From: Oscillospiraceae bacterium
GTDB lineage: Bacteria; Bacillota; Clostridia; Oscillospirales; Oscillospiraceae
Length of the DNA: 64,000 bases
Assembly (NCBI GenBank): GCA_015067945.1
Contig: SVLM01000007.1
Coordinates: forward strand, 19,778-83,777
Direction: 5' to 3'
Shown here piece after piece: positions 10,435 through 18,355 of this stretch (positions within the stretch are counted from its first letter, which is position 1; every line of letters starts with the position of its first letter). Position numbers and translations under genes: made by a program. The notes under the pieces were generated by a model. It worked only from the letters and a program-made list of their open reading frames with translations, did not search any database and had not been told where the DNA came from.

Positions 10435-10692
10435 TCACTGCATATGCACCCGCTCTAAATCGCCGATCCGGTGATTGATCACCTTGATCTGCTCCTCCAC
10501 TACCGGCATACGCCGGGCAAAGCCGTTATGTTCCCGTACCTCCCGGGTCAGTTCGTCGATTTTGGTATCCGTCACCGCCTGGGATACCCGCAGGGCATTT
10601 TCGCTCCGACGGGCAGTGACCATACAGGTAACCACCACGCCCACCAGAGAAAGGCCGCCGGTAATCAAAGCCGTTATGATCGCCTCACTCAT
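10435..10692 (-). CDS. small membrane-anchored coiled-coil protein (phage lysis-cassette, XhlA/hemolysin-like)
   Basis: MSEAIITALITGGLSLVGVVVTCMVTARRSENALR...EHNGFARRMPVVEEQIKVINHRIGDLERVHMQ. Confidence 0.6.
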   Translation of the reverse strand: MSEAIITALITGGLSLVGVVVTCMVTARRSENALRVSQAVTDTKIDELTREVREHNGFARRMPVVEEQIKVINHRIGDLERVHMQ

Positions 10693-10702
10693 TGTCGACC
10701 CC

Positions 10703-11635
10703 TCATTCCATGCCCAGCAGGCAACGCCAGGTCTTATTCCTTGCAGTGATCTCCCCATCGACCACGCAGCCGTGATCCGTCTGGTAGGCCTTCACCGCGG
10801 CGGTAAACTTCCGCCCGGCAATGCCATCAATTTCGCCAACCTGCGTATAACCCAAGTCATGCAGCCGCTGCTGTACGATCTTCACCGCAGGATGGCGGTA
10901 ATTTTTCACCGCCGACAGCGTAGGCGTTTTTCCCAGTGTTTCCGGGCCGGGAATACCATCTACCGTCACTTCCATGACAACCTGCAGTCGCCAAACAAAC
11001 GCCCGGAACGAGTCCCGGAGCTGATCAGTCAGCCACCGGGCGAGTACATCCGCCTCAGTAGCTGCCAGCCGCTGCAGATTGCTGTCCTCCAAAAGCCAAC
11101 GGGTACAGCCTTTGTTGGTATGAAAACCGTGCTCCAAAATCACAGCCGGAGTGCCAACGGCATGCGCGGCTCGGAGAACGCCATAATAATCATCCTTATA
11201 ACCGTTTCCATCCCGATCATACTCCGATTCCCGGGCCACCATACGAACGCCTACCCCCATCAGCGACGACACCGCCTCTGCCAACAGCTTGCCGATCTGC
11301 CGGCTTTTATCATCCAACGGGCCACAGTGGTCATTGACCTGATACAACGCAGAAACCCAGTCCGGTGATTCTGTGGATGCCGCATCGGAATGGAGCGACA
11401 GCAGCAAATCGCAGCCTTTGGATGCCTTGCCCCGGGTATTCAGGCTTACTGTTCGATTCACCCGATCCTTGGTCATCACCACTTCCAGTCCCCTACGCTC
11501 CAGCTCCGCCTTCAGCGTCACCGCCAAATCCCACATTCGCTGGCCCTCACAATATTCGGGCACCACCGGTGATCGGTTATAGTCCGCCCGGTCATGGCCG
11601 GGATCCAGACAAATCCTTGCTGTTTTCGTGGTCAT
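10703..11635 (-). CDS. N-acetylmuramoyl-L-alanine amidase with C-terminal peptidoglycan-binding-like domain (endolysin type)
   Basis: ARICLDPGHDRADYNRSP...CDLLLSLHSDAAST...PAVILEHGFHTNKGC; C-term VKIVQQRLHDLGYTQVGEIDGIAGRKFTAAVKAYQTDHG. Confidence 0.88.
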   Translation of the reverse strand: MTTKTARICLDPGHDRADYNRSPVVPEYCEGQRMWDLAVTLKAELERRGLEVVMTKDRVNRTVSLNTRGKASKGCDLLLSLHSDAASTESPDWVSALYQVNDHCGPLDDKSRQIGKLLAEAVSSLMGVGVRMVARESEYDRDGNGYKDDYYGVLRAAHAVGTPAVILEHGFHTNKGCTRWLLEDSNLQRLAATEADVLARWLTDQLRDSFRAFVWRLQVVMEVTVDGIPGPETLGKTPTLSAVKNYRHPAVKIVQQRLHDLGYTQVGEIDGIAGRKFTAAVKAYQTDHGCVVDGEITARNKTWRCLLGME

Positions 11636-11670
11636 TTTTATTCCCCCTTTTCACCCATGGGAGAAAAACA

Positions 11671-11703
11671 AAAAAAGGTTGCACAAAACTGTGCAACCTT
11701 TTT
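11671..11703 (-). terminator. terminator downstream of metVF
   Basis: AAAAAAGGTTGCACAAAACTGTGCAACCTTTTT. Confidence 0.75.
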
Positions 11704-11718
11704 CAAAATTTATGGATT

Positions 11719-12642
11719 TCAGATGGAAATACCGGCCTTATCCAGGATGGCAGGCACATTCTTTTCTGCACCGATGGCCATGATGTGTACACCATCGCAC
11801 AGATGCTCGTCCTTGATCTTTGCGATCATCTCGGCAGCCATTTCAATACCCAACTGCATGGGCAGACCCTTGATGCCCTTTTCCTTGCCCTCTGCGGCAG
11901 CAGCGGCCAGCCGGTCGATCATGTGCTGAGGCACATCGATACCGGGGACATTTTCATTCATGTACTTTGCCATACCGGCAGTCTTCAGGGGGATAATGCC
12001 GGCCATGATGTGGGTCTTGATACCGGCAGCATCTACCTTCTCCAAGAACCGCTTAAAGGTATCTAAATCGAAAATGCCCTGGGTCTGGATATACATTGCA
12101 CCGGCCTCCACCTTCTGGCGGAGCTTGTTGATCTGCAGGAAGATGGGCTCGTAAACGGGAGTCACAGATGCACCCTTGTAGAACTTGGGAGCACCGCCCT
12201 GCAGCTCATTGCCGCCGCAGTCGCAGCCGGTTTCTTCCATCTTGCTCAGCATCTTCAGAATGCCCACGGAATCCAGGTCGTACACAGGCTTGGAATCCTT
12301 GCAGTCGCCAACCACGGGATGGTCACCGGTCAGAGCCAGCATGGTGTCGATGCCGAAGCTGGCAGCAGTCAAAATATCGCCCATGATGGCCATACGGTTG
12401 CGATCACGGCCGGTGATCTGGAGAATGGGATCCACACCGGCCTGCATCAGCTGGATGCACAGACCGATGCCGGAGGCCTTCAGGCTTGCAGACTGCATAT
12501 CGGTAACATTCACAGCATGGACCTTGCCGGCCAGCAGTGCGGCGGCTTCCATCTGCTCGCTAAAATCGTAACCCTTAGGGGGTGCCATTTCCGCGGTAAC
12601 ACCAAATTTACCGCTTTCCAGTGCGTCTTTTAAAATACTCAT
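11719..12642 (-). CDS. metF: methylenetetrahydrofolate reductase
   Basis: TAEMAPPKGYDFSEQ...NVTDMQSASLK...DPILQITGRDRNRMAIMGDILTAASFGIDTMLALTGDHP. Confidence 0.9.
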   Translation of the reverse strand: MSILKDALESGKFGVTAEMAPPKGYDFSEQMEAAALLAGKVHAVNVTDMQSASLKASGIGLCIQLMQAGVDPILQITGRDRNRMAIMGDILTAASFGIDTMLALTGDHPVVGDCKDSKPVYDLDSVGILKMLSKMEETGCDCGGNELQGGAPKFYKGASVTPVYEPIFLQINKLRQKVEAGAMYIQTQGIFDLDTFKRFLEKVDAAGIKTHIMAGIIPLKTAGMAKYMNENVPGIDVPQHMIDRLAAAAAEGKEKGIKGLPMQLGIEMAAEMIAKIKDEHLCDGVHIMAIGAEKNVPAILDKAGISI

Positions 12643-12645
12643 GTC

Positions 12646-13296
12646 TTACTTCCCCTTCTTCAAGCTGATGGTTCTGGGATAGGCATGGGCAGCGTAGCCC
12701 TTATCCTCACGGGTTTGGGTCAGCTTCTCCAGCTGGCCGGTGGCCTCAAGACGGTTGTAGATCTTGATCCATGCACAATCGTTCTCGGGATTGACCTCGC
12801 ACTTGCCATTCTTCTGGCCGCCGCAGGGGCCGTTGACCAGGCTCTTGGCACACTGGGTGATGGGGCAAACAGCACCGGTCTGACCCAGTACACATTCACC
12901 GCAGAAGCGGCAGGCTTCTTCCCACACACCAAAGCGGACGGCCTCGCCCAGATACATGGTGTTGTTGGAGGGATAAACGGGGGCGTTGCCGGCGTTCTTG
13001 GCAACACACTGGACGCCGTCACCGCAGGACATACAGATGACGCAGTCGGGGTTTGCGGCGTTGATGGCCTTCATTTTGGACTTAACGCCCAGGTTCATAC
13101 AGCAGTAATCTGCAACGGTAGTCGCAACCACCTTCTTGCCGGAGCGCTCCAGCACGGCAGTCAGCTCAGCAATCTGAGGCTCGCCGCCGGTCTGGCAGGC
13201 GGTGGCACAGCTGCCGCAGCCAACAATGCCCACGGTCTTGGCGTCGCCGACCATGGCCATGATTTCTTCAATCGGTTTCTTCTGAGTAATAATCAT
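12646..13296 (-). CDS. metV: methylenetetrahydrofolate reductase C-terminal (zinc-finger/MetV) protein
   Basis: Cys-rich CGECVLGQTGAVCPITQCAKSLVNGPCGGQKNGKCEVNPENDCAWIKIYNRL; adjacent to metF. Confidence 0.88.
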   Translation of the reverse strand: MIITQKKPIEEIMAMVGDAKTVGIVGCGSCATACQTGGEPQIAELTAVLERSGKKVVATTVADYCCMNLGVKSKMKAINAANPDCVICMSCGDGVQCVAKNAGNAPVYPSNNTMYLGEAVRFGVWEEACRFCGECVLGQTGAVCPITQCAKSLVNGPCGGQKNGKCEVNPENDCAWIKIYNRLEATGQLEKLTQTREDKGYAAHAYPRTISLKKGK

Positions 13297-13414
13297 GTAA
13301 TCTTCTCCTTCCGTATGTTGCGGTTTCCGGCTCCTGCCGGACAGGACACATCACTTTCATTATAACGCTTTCAGCGTAAAAATCAACCGCAAACCACAGC
13401 TTTTTTAGAAAAAA

Positions 13415-13443
13415 CACCCAAAATTCCGGAAGAATTTTGGGTG
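13415..13443. terminator. hairpin, possible terminator
   Basis: CACCCAAAATTCCGGAAGAATTTTGGGTG. Confidence 0.45.
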
Positions 13444-13551
13444 AAATGTTATAAATTCAGGCTTTGCGGAAGGAATATATCATTTTCTGGTTTTGTAGCA
13501 CCGTTTCTTGGCTCCCTCTCTGATGGGGCAAAGGTGTCTTCAGTCATTGTG

Positions 13552-13661
13552 CGTGGCAATCCCCTTCGTTGGGGCGATTCACGAATCGCCCACGGACGGC
13601 CAATGGCCGCCCCTACACGCTCTATCGATAGAAATCGTAGGGGCGAGCATTGCTCGTCCGC
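13552..13661. repeat. composite palindromic repeat: truncated GGCAATC unit plus two inverted copies of the GTAGGGGCGAGCA..TGCTCGTCCGC family
   Basis: ACGGACGGCCAATGGCCGCCCCTAC (13592-13615) and GTAGGGGCGAGCATTGCTCGTCCGC (13637-13661). Confidence 0.8.
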
Positions 13662-13693
13662 AAAGGCTCTCTTGTCTAAAGGAGGATGGTTCA

Positions 13694-13821
13694 GTACGCC
13701 GGAAGGGACTCGTATGCGTTGCCGTCCGGGAATGGATGGCAACTAATGTGTTGCCGCCATCTAGCTGGCGACAAGCAACAGTCCACCGGACTGTTGCATT
13801 TAGATGATTCGAGTCCCTTCC
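13694..13821. repeat. element bounded by inverted copies of tRNA-Arg T-arm/acceptor sequence
   Basis: GTACGCCGGAAGGGACTCG (13694-13712, identical to 13880-13898 in the tRNA) and CGAGTCCCTTCC (13810-13821). Confidence 0.75.
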
Positions 13822-13833
13822 CGCACGAAGTGC

Positions 13834-13878
13834 GAAATAAAACAGAGGATACCCGGATGGATATCCTCTGTTTTATTT
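13834..13878 (-). terminator. terminator of tRNA-Arg
   Basis: AAATAAAACAGAGGATA...TATCCTCTGTTTTATTT long stem. Confidence 0.75.
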
Positions 13879-13880
13879 GG

Positions 13881-13954
13881 TACGCCGGAAGGGACTCGAA
13901 CCCCTGACCTACTGGTTCGTAGCCAGTCACTCTATCCAACTGAGCTACCGGCGC
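13881..13954 (-). tRNA. tRNA-Arg (anticodon ACG)
   Basis: Reverse strand GCGCCGGTAGCTCAGTTGGATAGAGTGACTGGCTACGAACCAGTAGGTCAGGGGTTCGAGTCCCTTCCGGCGTA. Confidence 0.95.
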
Positions 13955-14119
13955 ATACGCTCAAGTGCCTAAGTATATTAGCACAACACTTTGGAAAATG
14001 CAAGTCTTTTTTTCAAAAAATGCAGATATTTTTTATTTGTGTTCTTCCCCTCCATTTTCCGCCTATTGACACCGTCCGAGACTTTGATGTAAAATAATAA
14101 AAAACAAAGGAAGGTAGCC

Positions 14120-15166
14120 ATGGAGCGGACAATATTACAGCAATTACCCGGCACCCTGCTTCCATGGTATGGTGCAAACAAGCGGGATCTGCCCTGGCGG
14201 CAGGATCGTGACCCCTATCATATTTGGCTGTCGGAGATCATGCTCCAGCAGACTCGGGTAGAGGCAGTCAAGGGCTACTACGCCCGTTTTCTGTCTGCTC
14301 TTCCCAACGTTGAAGCTCTCGCGAGCTGTGACGATGACGCCCTGCACAAGCTGTGGGAGGGACTTGGTTACTACTCCCGGGTGCGGAATCTGAAGAAAGC
14401 TGCCCGGGTGATCATGACCGACTATGCCGGTCACTTCCCCACACAACACCCGGACATTCTGGCACTGCCCGGCATTGGTGAATACACCGCCGGAGCGATC
14501 TGTTCCATCGCTTTTGATCAGCCCCGTGCCGCCGTGGACGGCAATGTACTTCGGGTCATTTCCCGGATTCTGGACGATGCCACCCCCATCGATCAGACAG
14601 CCTTCAAAACTGCTGTCCGCGTGGCGTTGGAGGACATTTATCCAGCCCAGGCCGGCGATTTTACCCAAGCATTGATGGAGCTGGGTGCAACGGTCTGCGG
14701 TCCAAACCGTCAGCCGGATTGCGACAATTGCCCCTGCCAGGCATTCTGTTTGGGATACAGGAACGGTACCGCCAAACAATTGCCGGTAAAATCTCCGAAA
14801 AAACAGCGAAAAACCGAGGATATGACGGTTTTCGTTCTATCCTGCGACGGAAAATACGCCATCGAAAAACGCCCCAACACCGGTCTGCTGGCAGATCTGT
14901 GGCAATTCCCCAACCTGCCGGGGCATTTAGAGCCTCAGGAGGCTTTGGCAGCAGCTGAGCAGTGGGGTTTGCGTCCCCGGACGCTGCACCGTCAGGTACT
15001 GTGCAAGCATATTTTTACGCACATTCAGTGGCAAATGCTGGGCTATTATCTGGAAGTGGCCGAACCAACCGGCGATTTTGTTTGGATGACCACCGACGAA
15101 ATCAACGCCACCGCCGCCCTGCCCACCGCATTTCGACAATTTTGGGAGGAAATTTTCCATGTTTGA
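14120..15166 (+). CDS. mutY: A/G-specific adenine glycosylase
   Basis: LPWRQDRDPYHIWLSEIMLQQTRVEAV..., LPGIGEYTAGAICSIAF, CDNCPCQAFC Fe-S loop, NUDIX-like C-term. Confidence 0.96.
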   Translation: MERTILQQLPGTLLPWYGANKRDLPWRQDRDPYHIWLSEIMLQQTRVEAVKGYYARFLSALPNVEALASCDDDALHKLWEGLGYYSRVRNLKKAARVIMTDYAGHFPTQHPDILALPGIGEYTAGAICSIAFDQPRAAVDGNVLRVISRILDDATPIDQTAFKTAVRVALEDIYPAQAGDFTQALMELGATVCGPNRQPDCDNCPCQAFCLGYRNGTAKQLPVKSPKKQRKTEDMTVFVLSCDGKYAIEKRPNTGLLADLWQFPNLPGHLEPQEALAAAEQWGLRPRTLHRQVLCKHIFTHIQWQMLGYYLEVAEPTGDFVWMTTDEINATAALPTAFRQFWEEIFHV

Positions 15167-15941
15167 TTTTCATATGCACAGCACCGTGTCCTGCGACGGT
15201 CACGATGCACCGGAAAAAATGGTTGCCGCTGCAGAGGCCATGGGGCTGCGGGAGATGTGCTTCACAGATCACATCGACGACGATCCTTTGGGTGATTCCT
15301 CCCAATGGCAGTACACCCTGGAGCAATACAACGCCGGCTATAACCACCTGAACAGTGATAAAGTCAAGATCCGCTTGGGCATGGAATTCGGTATGTTGGT
15401 GGACAATCAGGCTCTGCTGGCTGGGCGCAGCCGGGAACGACACTATGATTTCATTATCGGCTCGGTGCATTTTGCCGATAACGTAGATACGTACCTTCCG
15501 GCATTCTGGAAAAACCGGACAGTGCCTGAAGCAGAGCAGTTGTTCCTGCAAACCACACTGGACTGCGTCAACGCCCACGACGATTTCGATGTTCTGGGTC
15601 ACCTGACGTTCATCAGCAAAGCCCGGATCCACCCCACCCACGCCCCGATCAGTCTGGAAACCCATAAGGAAGTTGTTGCGGAGATTTTTAAGGTACTGAT
15701 TTCCAAGGGCAAGGGCATCGAGATCAACACCAGCGGCGTTGACCGCTGCGGTGCGTACCTGCCCAGTGCCGACTATCTGCGTCTGTTCAAGGATCTGGGC
15801 GGCCAGATCGTTACCGTGGGTTCTGATGCCCACGCCTCTGACCGGGTGGGCCAGTACTGCGTAGAAGCCTGTCAGATCGTGCAGGATATCTTCGGCCATG
15901 TCTGCACCTTCGAAAACCGGCAACCAATATTCCACAAATGA
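15159..15941 (+). CDS. hisJ: histidinol-phosphatase, PHP family
   Basis: MFDFHMHSTVSCDGHDAPEKMVAAAEAMGLREMCFTDHID...GSVHFAD...VGSDAHASDRVG. Confidence 0.88.
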   Translation: MFDFHMHSTVSCDGHDAPEKMVAAAEAMGLREMCFTDHIDDDPLGDSSQWQYTLEQYNAGYNHLNSDKVKIRLGMEFGMLVDNQALLAGRSRERHYDFIIGSVHFADNVDTYLPAFWKNRTVPEAEQLFLQTTLDCVNAHDDFDVLGHLTFISKARIHPTHAPISLETHKEVVAEIFKVLISKGKGIEINTSGVDRCGAYLPSADYLRLFKDLGGQIVTVGSDAHASDRVGQYCVEACQIVQDIFGHVCTFENRQPIFHK

Positions 15942-15951
15942 TGAATCCTCA

Positions 15952-16121
15952 GCCCCCGCTTGTAAGAGGGTAGCGAGGCGAATCTAAATAAAATCGCGAA
16001 AGCGATCACATTAGACTTTGCAGCTTTGCCGATATTAGGCAATTCGACTGGGGGATTTCGCAATTTGCCTTCCACCCCAGCACGTGTGCTGGGGCACCCC
16101 CTCACAAGTGCGGGGGCAAGC
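15952..16121. repeat. long imperfect palindrome / MITE-like element with internal hairpins
   Basis: Arms GCCCCCGCTTGTAAGAGGGT and ACCCCCTCACAAGTGCGGGGGC; internal ATCGCGAAAGCGAT and CCCCAGCACGTGTGCTGGGG. Confidence 0.7.
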
Positions 16122-16133
16122 TTTTAAAAACGC

Positions 16134-16168
16134 ACCGCCACTATCCACAACGGATAGTGGCGGTTTTT
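16134..16168. terminator. hairpin terminator
   Basis: ACCGCCACTATCCACAACGGATAGTGGCGGTTTTT. Confidence 0.7.
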
Positions 16169-16267
16169 GGTAGAAATGGCATATCTTGTTGGTGGGCGGT
16201 TGACTTTGCCGCCAAAATTGCATATAATAAAGAATGCTAAAATGGATAAGTATGGCAGGTAATCATT

Positions 16268-18262
16268 ATGGCTACTAAAAAACAAACACAATACGGAAAC
16301 GACAGCATCTCCTCGCTCAAGGACGAGGAGCGTGTTCGCAAACGCCCTGCGGTTATTTTTGGCTCTGACGATCTGGAAGGCTGTAAGCACGCAGTTTTCG
16401 AAATCCTCAGCAACGCCATCGACGAGGCTCGGGAAGGTCACGGTGATCTGATCATCGTCACCCGTTACGAGGACTTAAGCGTGGAGGTTGAGGACTTCGG
16501 CCGCGGTTGTCCTGTGGACTATAATGAAAAAGAAAAGCGGTACAACTGGGAGCTGGTTTTCTGCGAAATGTACGCCGGTGGTAAATACGGCGAAAACGGT
16601 GAGAACTACGAGTATTCCCTGGGCTTAAACGGTCTGGGTGCCTGTGCTACCCAGTACACTTCGGAATTTTTCGATGCCACCATTCATCGTGACGGCTTCC
16701 GCTACGATCTGCACTTCGAAAAGGGTCGCAACAAGGGCGGTTTGAAGAAAACCGAAACCGACCGGGGTCGGAAAACCGGCTCGTTGTTCCGCTGGAAGCC
16801 GGACAAGCAGGTCTTTACTGATATCAACATTCCGGCAGAATATTACCGGGACGTGCTGCGTCGTCAAGCAGTTGTGAATCAGGGCATCACCTTCCGCTTC
16901 CGCAACCAGGTCGGCGGCAAGTTCGAAACGGAGGAATTCTGCTACGTCGGCGGCATCAAGCAGTATGTGGAAGAGCTGGTGGGTGACAACGCCTTCACCA
17001 TGCCCATCTACTGGGAAGCCGAACGACGGGGTCGCGACGCGGACAACCGACCGGAAATGAAGCTGAAGATCACCGCCGCATTCTGCTTCTCCAAGCAGAT
17101 CAATCACACAGAGTACTATCACAACTCCTCCTGGCTGGAATACGGAGGCAGCCCTGACAGAGCCGTTCGGCTGGGCTTCACCGCGGCTTTTGACAAATTC
17201 CTGAAGGAAAATAACAAATACAACAAGACCGAAACCACCAGGATCATCTATCAGGATATTCAGGATTCCCTGGTGATCATCACCAACTGCTTCTCCACCA
17301 TCGGCTGCTTCGAAAACCAGACAAAGAAGTCCGTCAACTCCAAATTCACCCAAGAGGCTATGACAAACTTCTTCAAGGAGCAGCTGCAGATTTGGTTCAT
17401 TGAGAACAAGCAGGAAGCCGAACGGGCTGCTGAGCAGGTTCTGATCAACAAGCGGGCAAGAGAGTCCGCTGAAAGAACCAGATCCAGCATGAAGAAGAAC
17501 CTCAATGCCAAGGTGGACATCGCCAACCGGGTACAGAAGTTCGTGGACTGCCGCACCCGGGATGCCTTTGTCCGGGAGCTGTATATCGTGGAGGGCGACT
17601 CCGCATTGGGCAGCGTCAAGCTGAGCCGTGACGCAGAATTTCAGGGCATCATGCCCGTCCGCGGCAAAATTCTGAATTGCCTAAAAGCAGACTACAACAA
17701 GATCTTCGGCTCCCCCATTATCACCGATCTGATCAAGGTTTTAGGCTGCGGTGTGGAGATTCAGGGCAAAAAGGCCAAGGATCTGAGCAGCTTCGATATC
17801 GACAGCCTGCGTTGGAATAAGATCATCATCTGTACCGACGCCGATGTGGACGGATTCCAGATCCGTACGCTGATCCTGACCATGCTCTACCGGCTTTGCC
17901 CCACCCTGATCCGGGATGGCTATGTGTATATCGCAGAATCTCCTCTGTTTGAGATCACCTACAAGGGCAAGACCTGGTTTGCATACAACGAGGCGGAGAA
18001 GAGAAAAATTCTCGAGGTGGATCTGGAAGGCAAAAAGCCCGACAGCATCCAGCGTTCCAAGGGTCTTGGCGAAAACGATCCGGACATGATGTGGATGACC
18101 ACCATGAATCCGGAAACCCGCCGGCTGATCAAGGTTATGCCCGAGGACGCCGAGCGTACCGCCCATTACTTTGACGTTCTGCTGGGTGATGCACTGAACG
18201 AAAGAAAGAACTTCATCGCGGAAAACGGTGCCAAATATTTGGATATGGCCGATATTTCGTAA
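16268..18262 (+). CDS. divergent type IIA topoisomerase subunit B (GyrB/ParE-like)
   Basis: GHKL ATPase (EILSNAIDEA, EDFGRGCPVD, LNGLGACAT) and TOPRIM (YIVEGDSALGSV, CTDADVDGFQIRTLILT, PVRGKILN). Confidence 0.88.
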   Translation: MATKKQTQYGNDSISSLKDEERVRKRPAVIFGSDDLEGCKHAVFEILSNAIDEAREGHGDLIIVTRYEDLSVEVEDFGRGCPVDYNEKEKRYNWELVFCEMYAGGKYGENGENYEYSLGLNGLGACATQYTSEFFDATIHRDGFRYDLHFEKGRNKGGLKKTETDRGRKTGSLFRWKPDKQVFTDINIPAEYYRDVLRRQAVVNQGITFRFRNQVGGKFETEEFCYVGGIKQYVEELVGDNAFTMPIYWEAERRGRDADNRPEMKLKITAAFCFSKQINHTEYYHNSSWLEYGGSPDRAVRLGFTAAFDKFLKENNKYNKTETTRIIYQDIQDSLVIITNCFSTIGCFENQTKKSVNSKFTQEAMTNFFKEQLQIWFIENKQEAERAAEQVLINKRARESAERTRSSMKKNLNAKVDIANRVQKFVDCRTRDAFVRELYIVEGDSALGSVKLSRDAEFQGIMPVRGKILNCLKADYNKIFGSPIITDLIKVLGCGVEIQGKKAKDLSSFDIDSLRWNKIIICTDADVDGFQIRTLILTMLYRLCPTLIRDGYVYIAESPLFEITYKGKTWFAYNEAEKRKILEVDLEGKKPDSIQRSKGLGENDPDMMWMTTMNPETRRLIKVMPEDAERTAHYFDVLLGDALNERKNFIAENGAKYLDMADIS

Positions 18263-18284
18263 TGACACAACATTTTAGTTTATT

Positions 18285-18310
18285 GTAGGGGCGAGCATCG
18301 CTCGTCCGCA
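18285..18310. repeat. GTAGGGGCGAGCATCGCTCGTCCGCA palindromic repeat copy
   Basis: Same family as 13637-13661 and 53976-54000. Confidence 0.75.
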
Positions 18311-18355
18311 GAGCCCTTTCCGAAGGGGAGGGCATTATCGAAAAGGAGCCAGGTT

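Noticed and set aside
13508-14097. Several small ORFs ending in YAGRDSNP / GTPEGTRTPDLLVRSQSLYPTELPA
   Set aside because: Artefacts of translating the tRNA-Arg gene and repeat elements.
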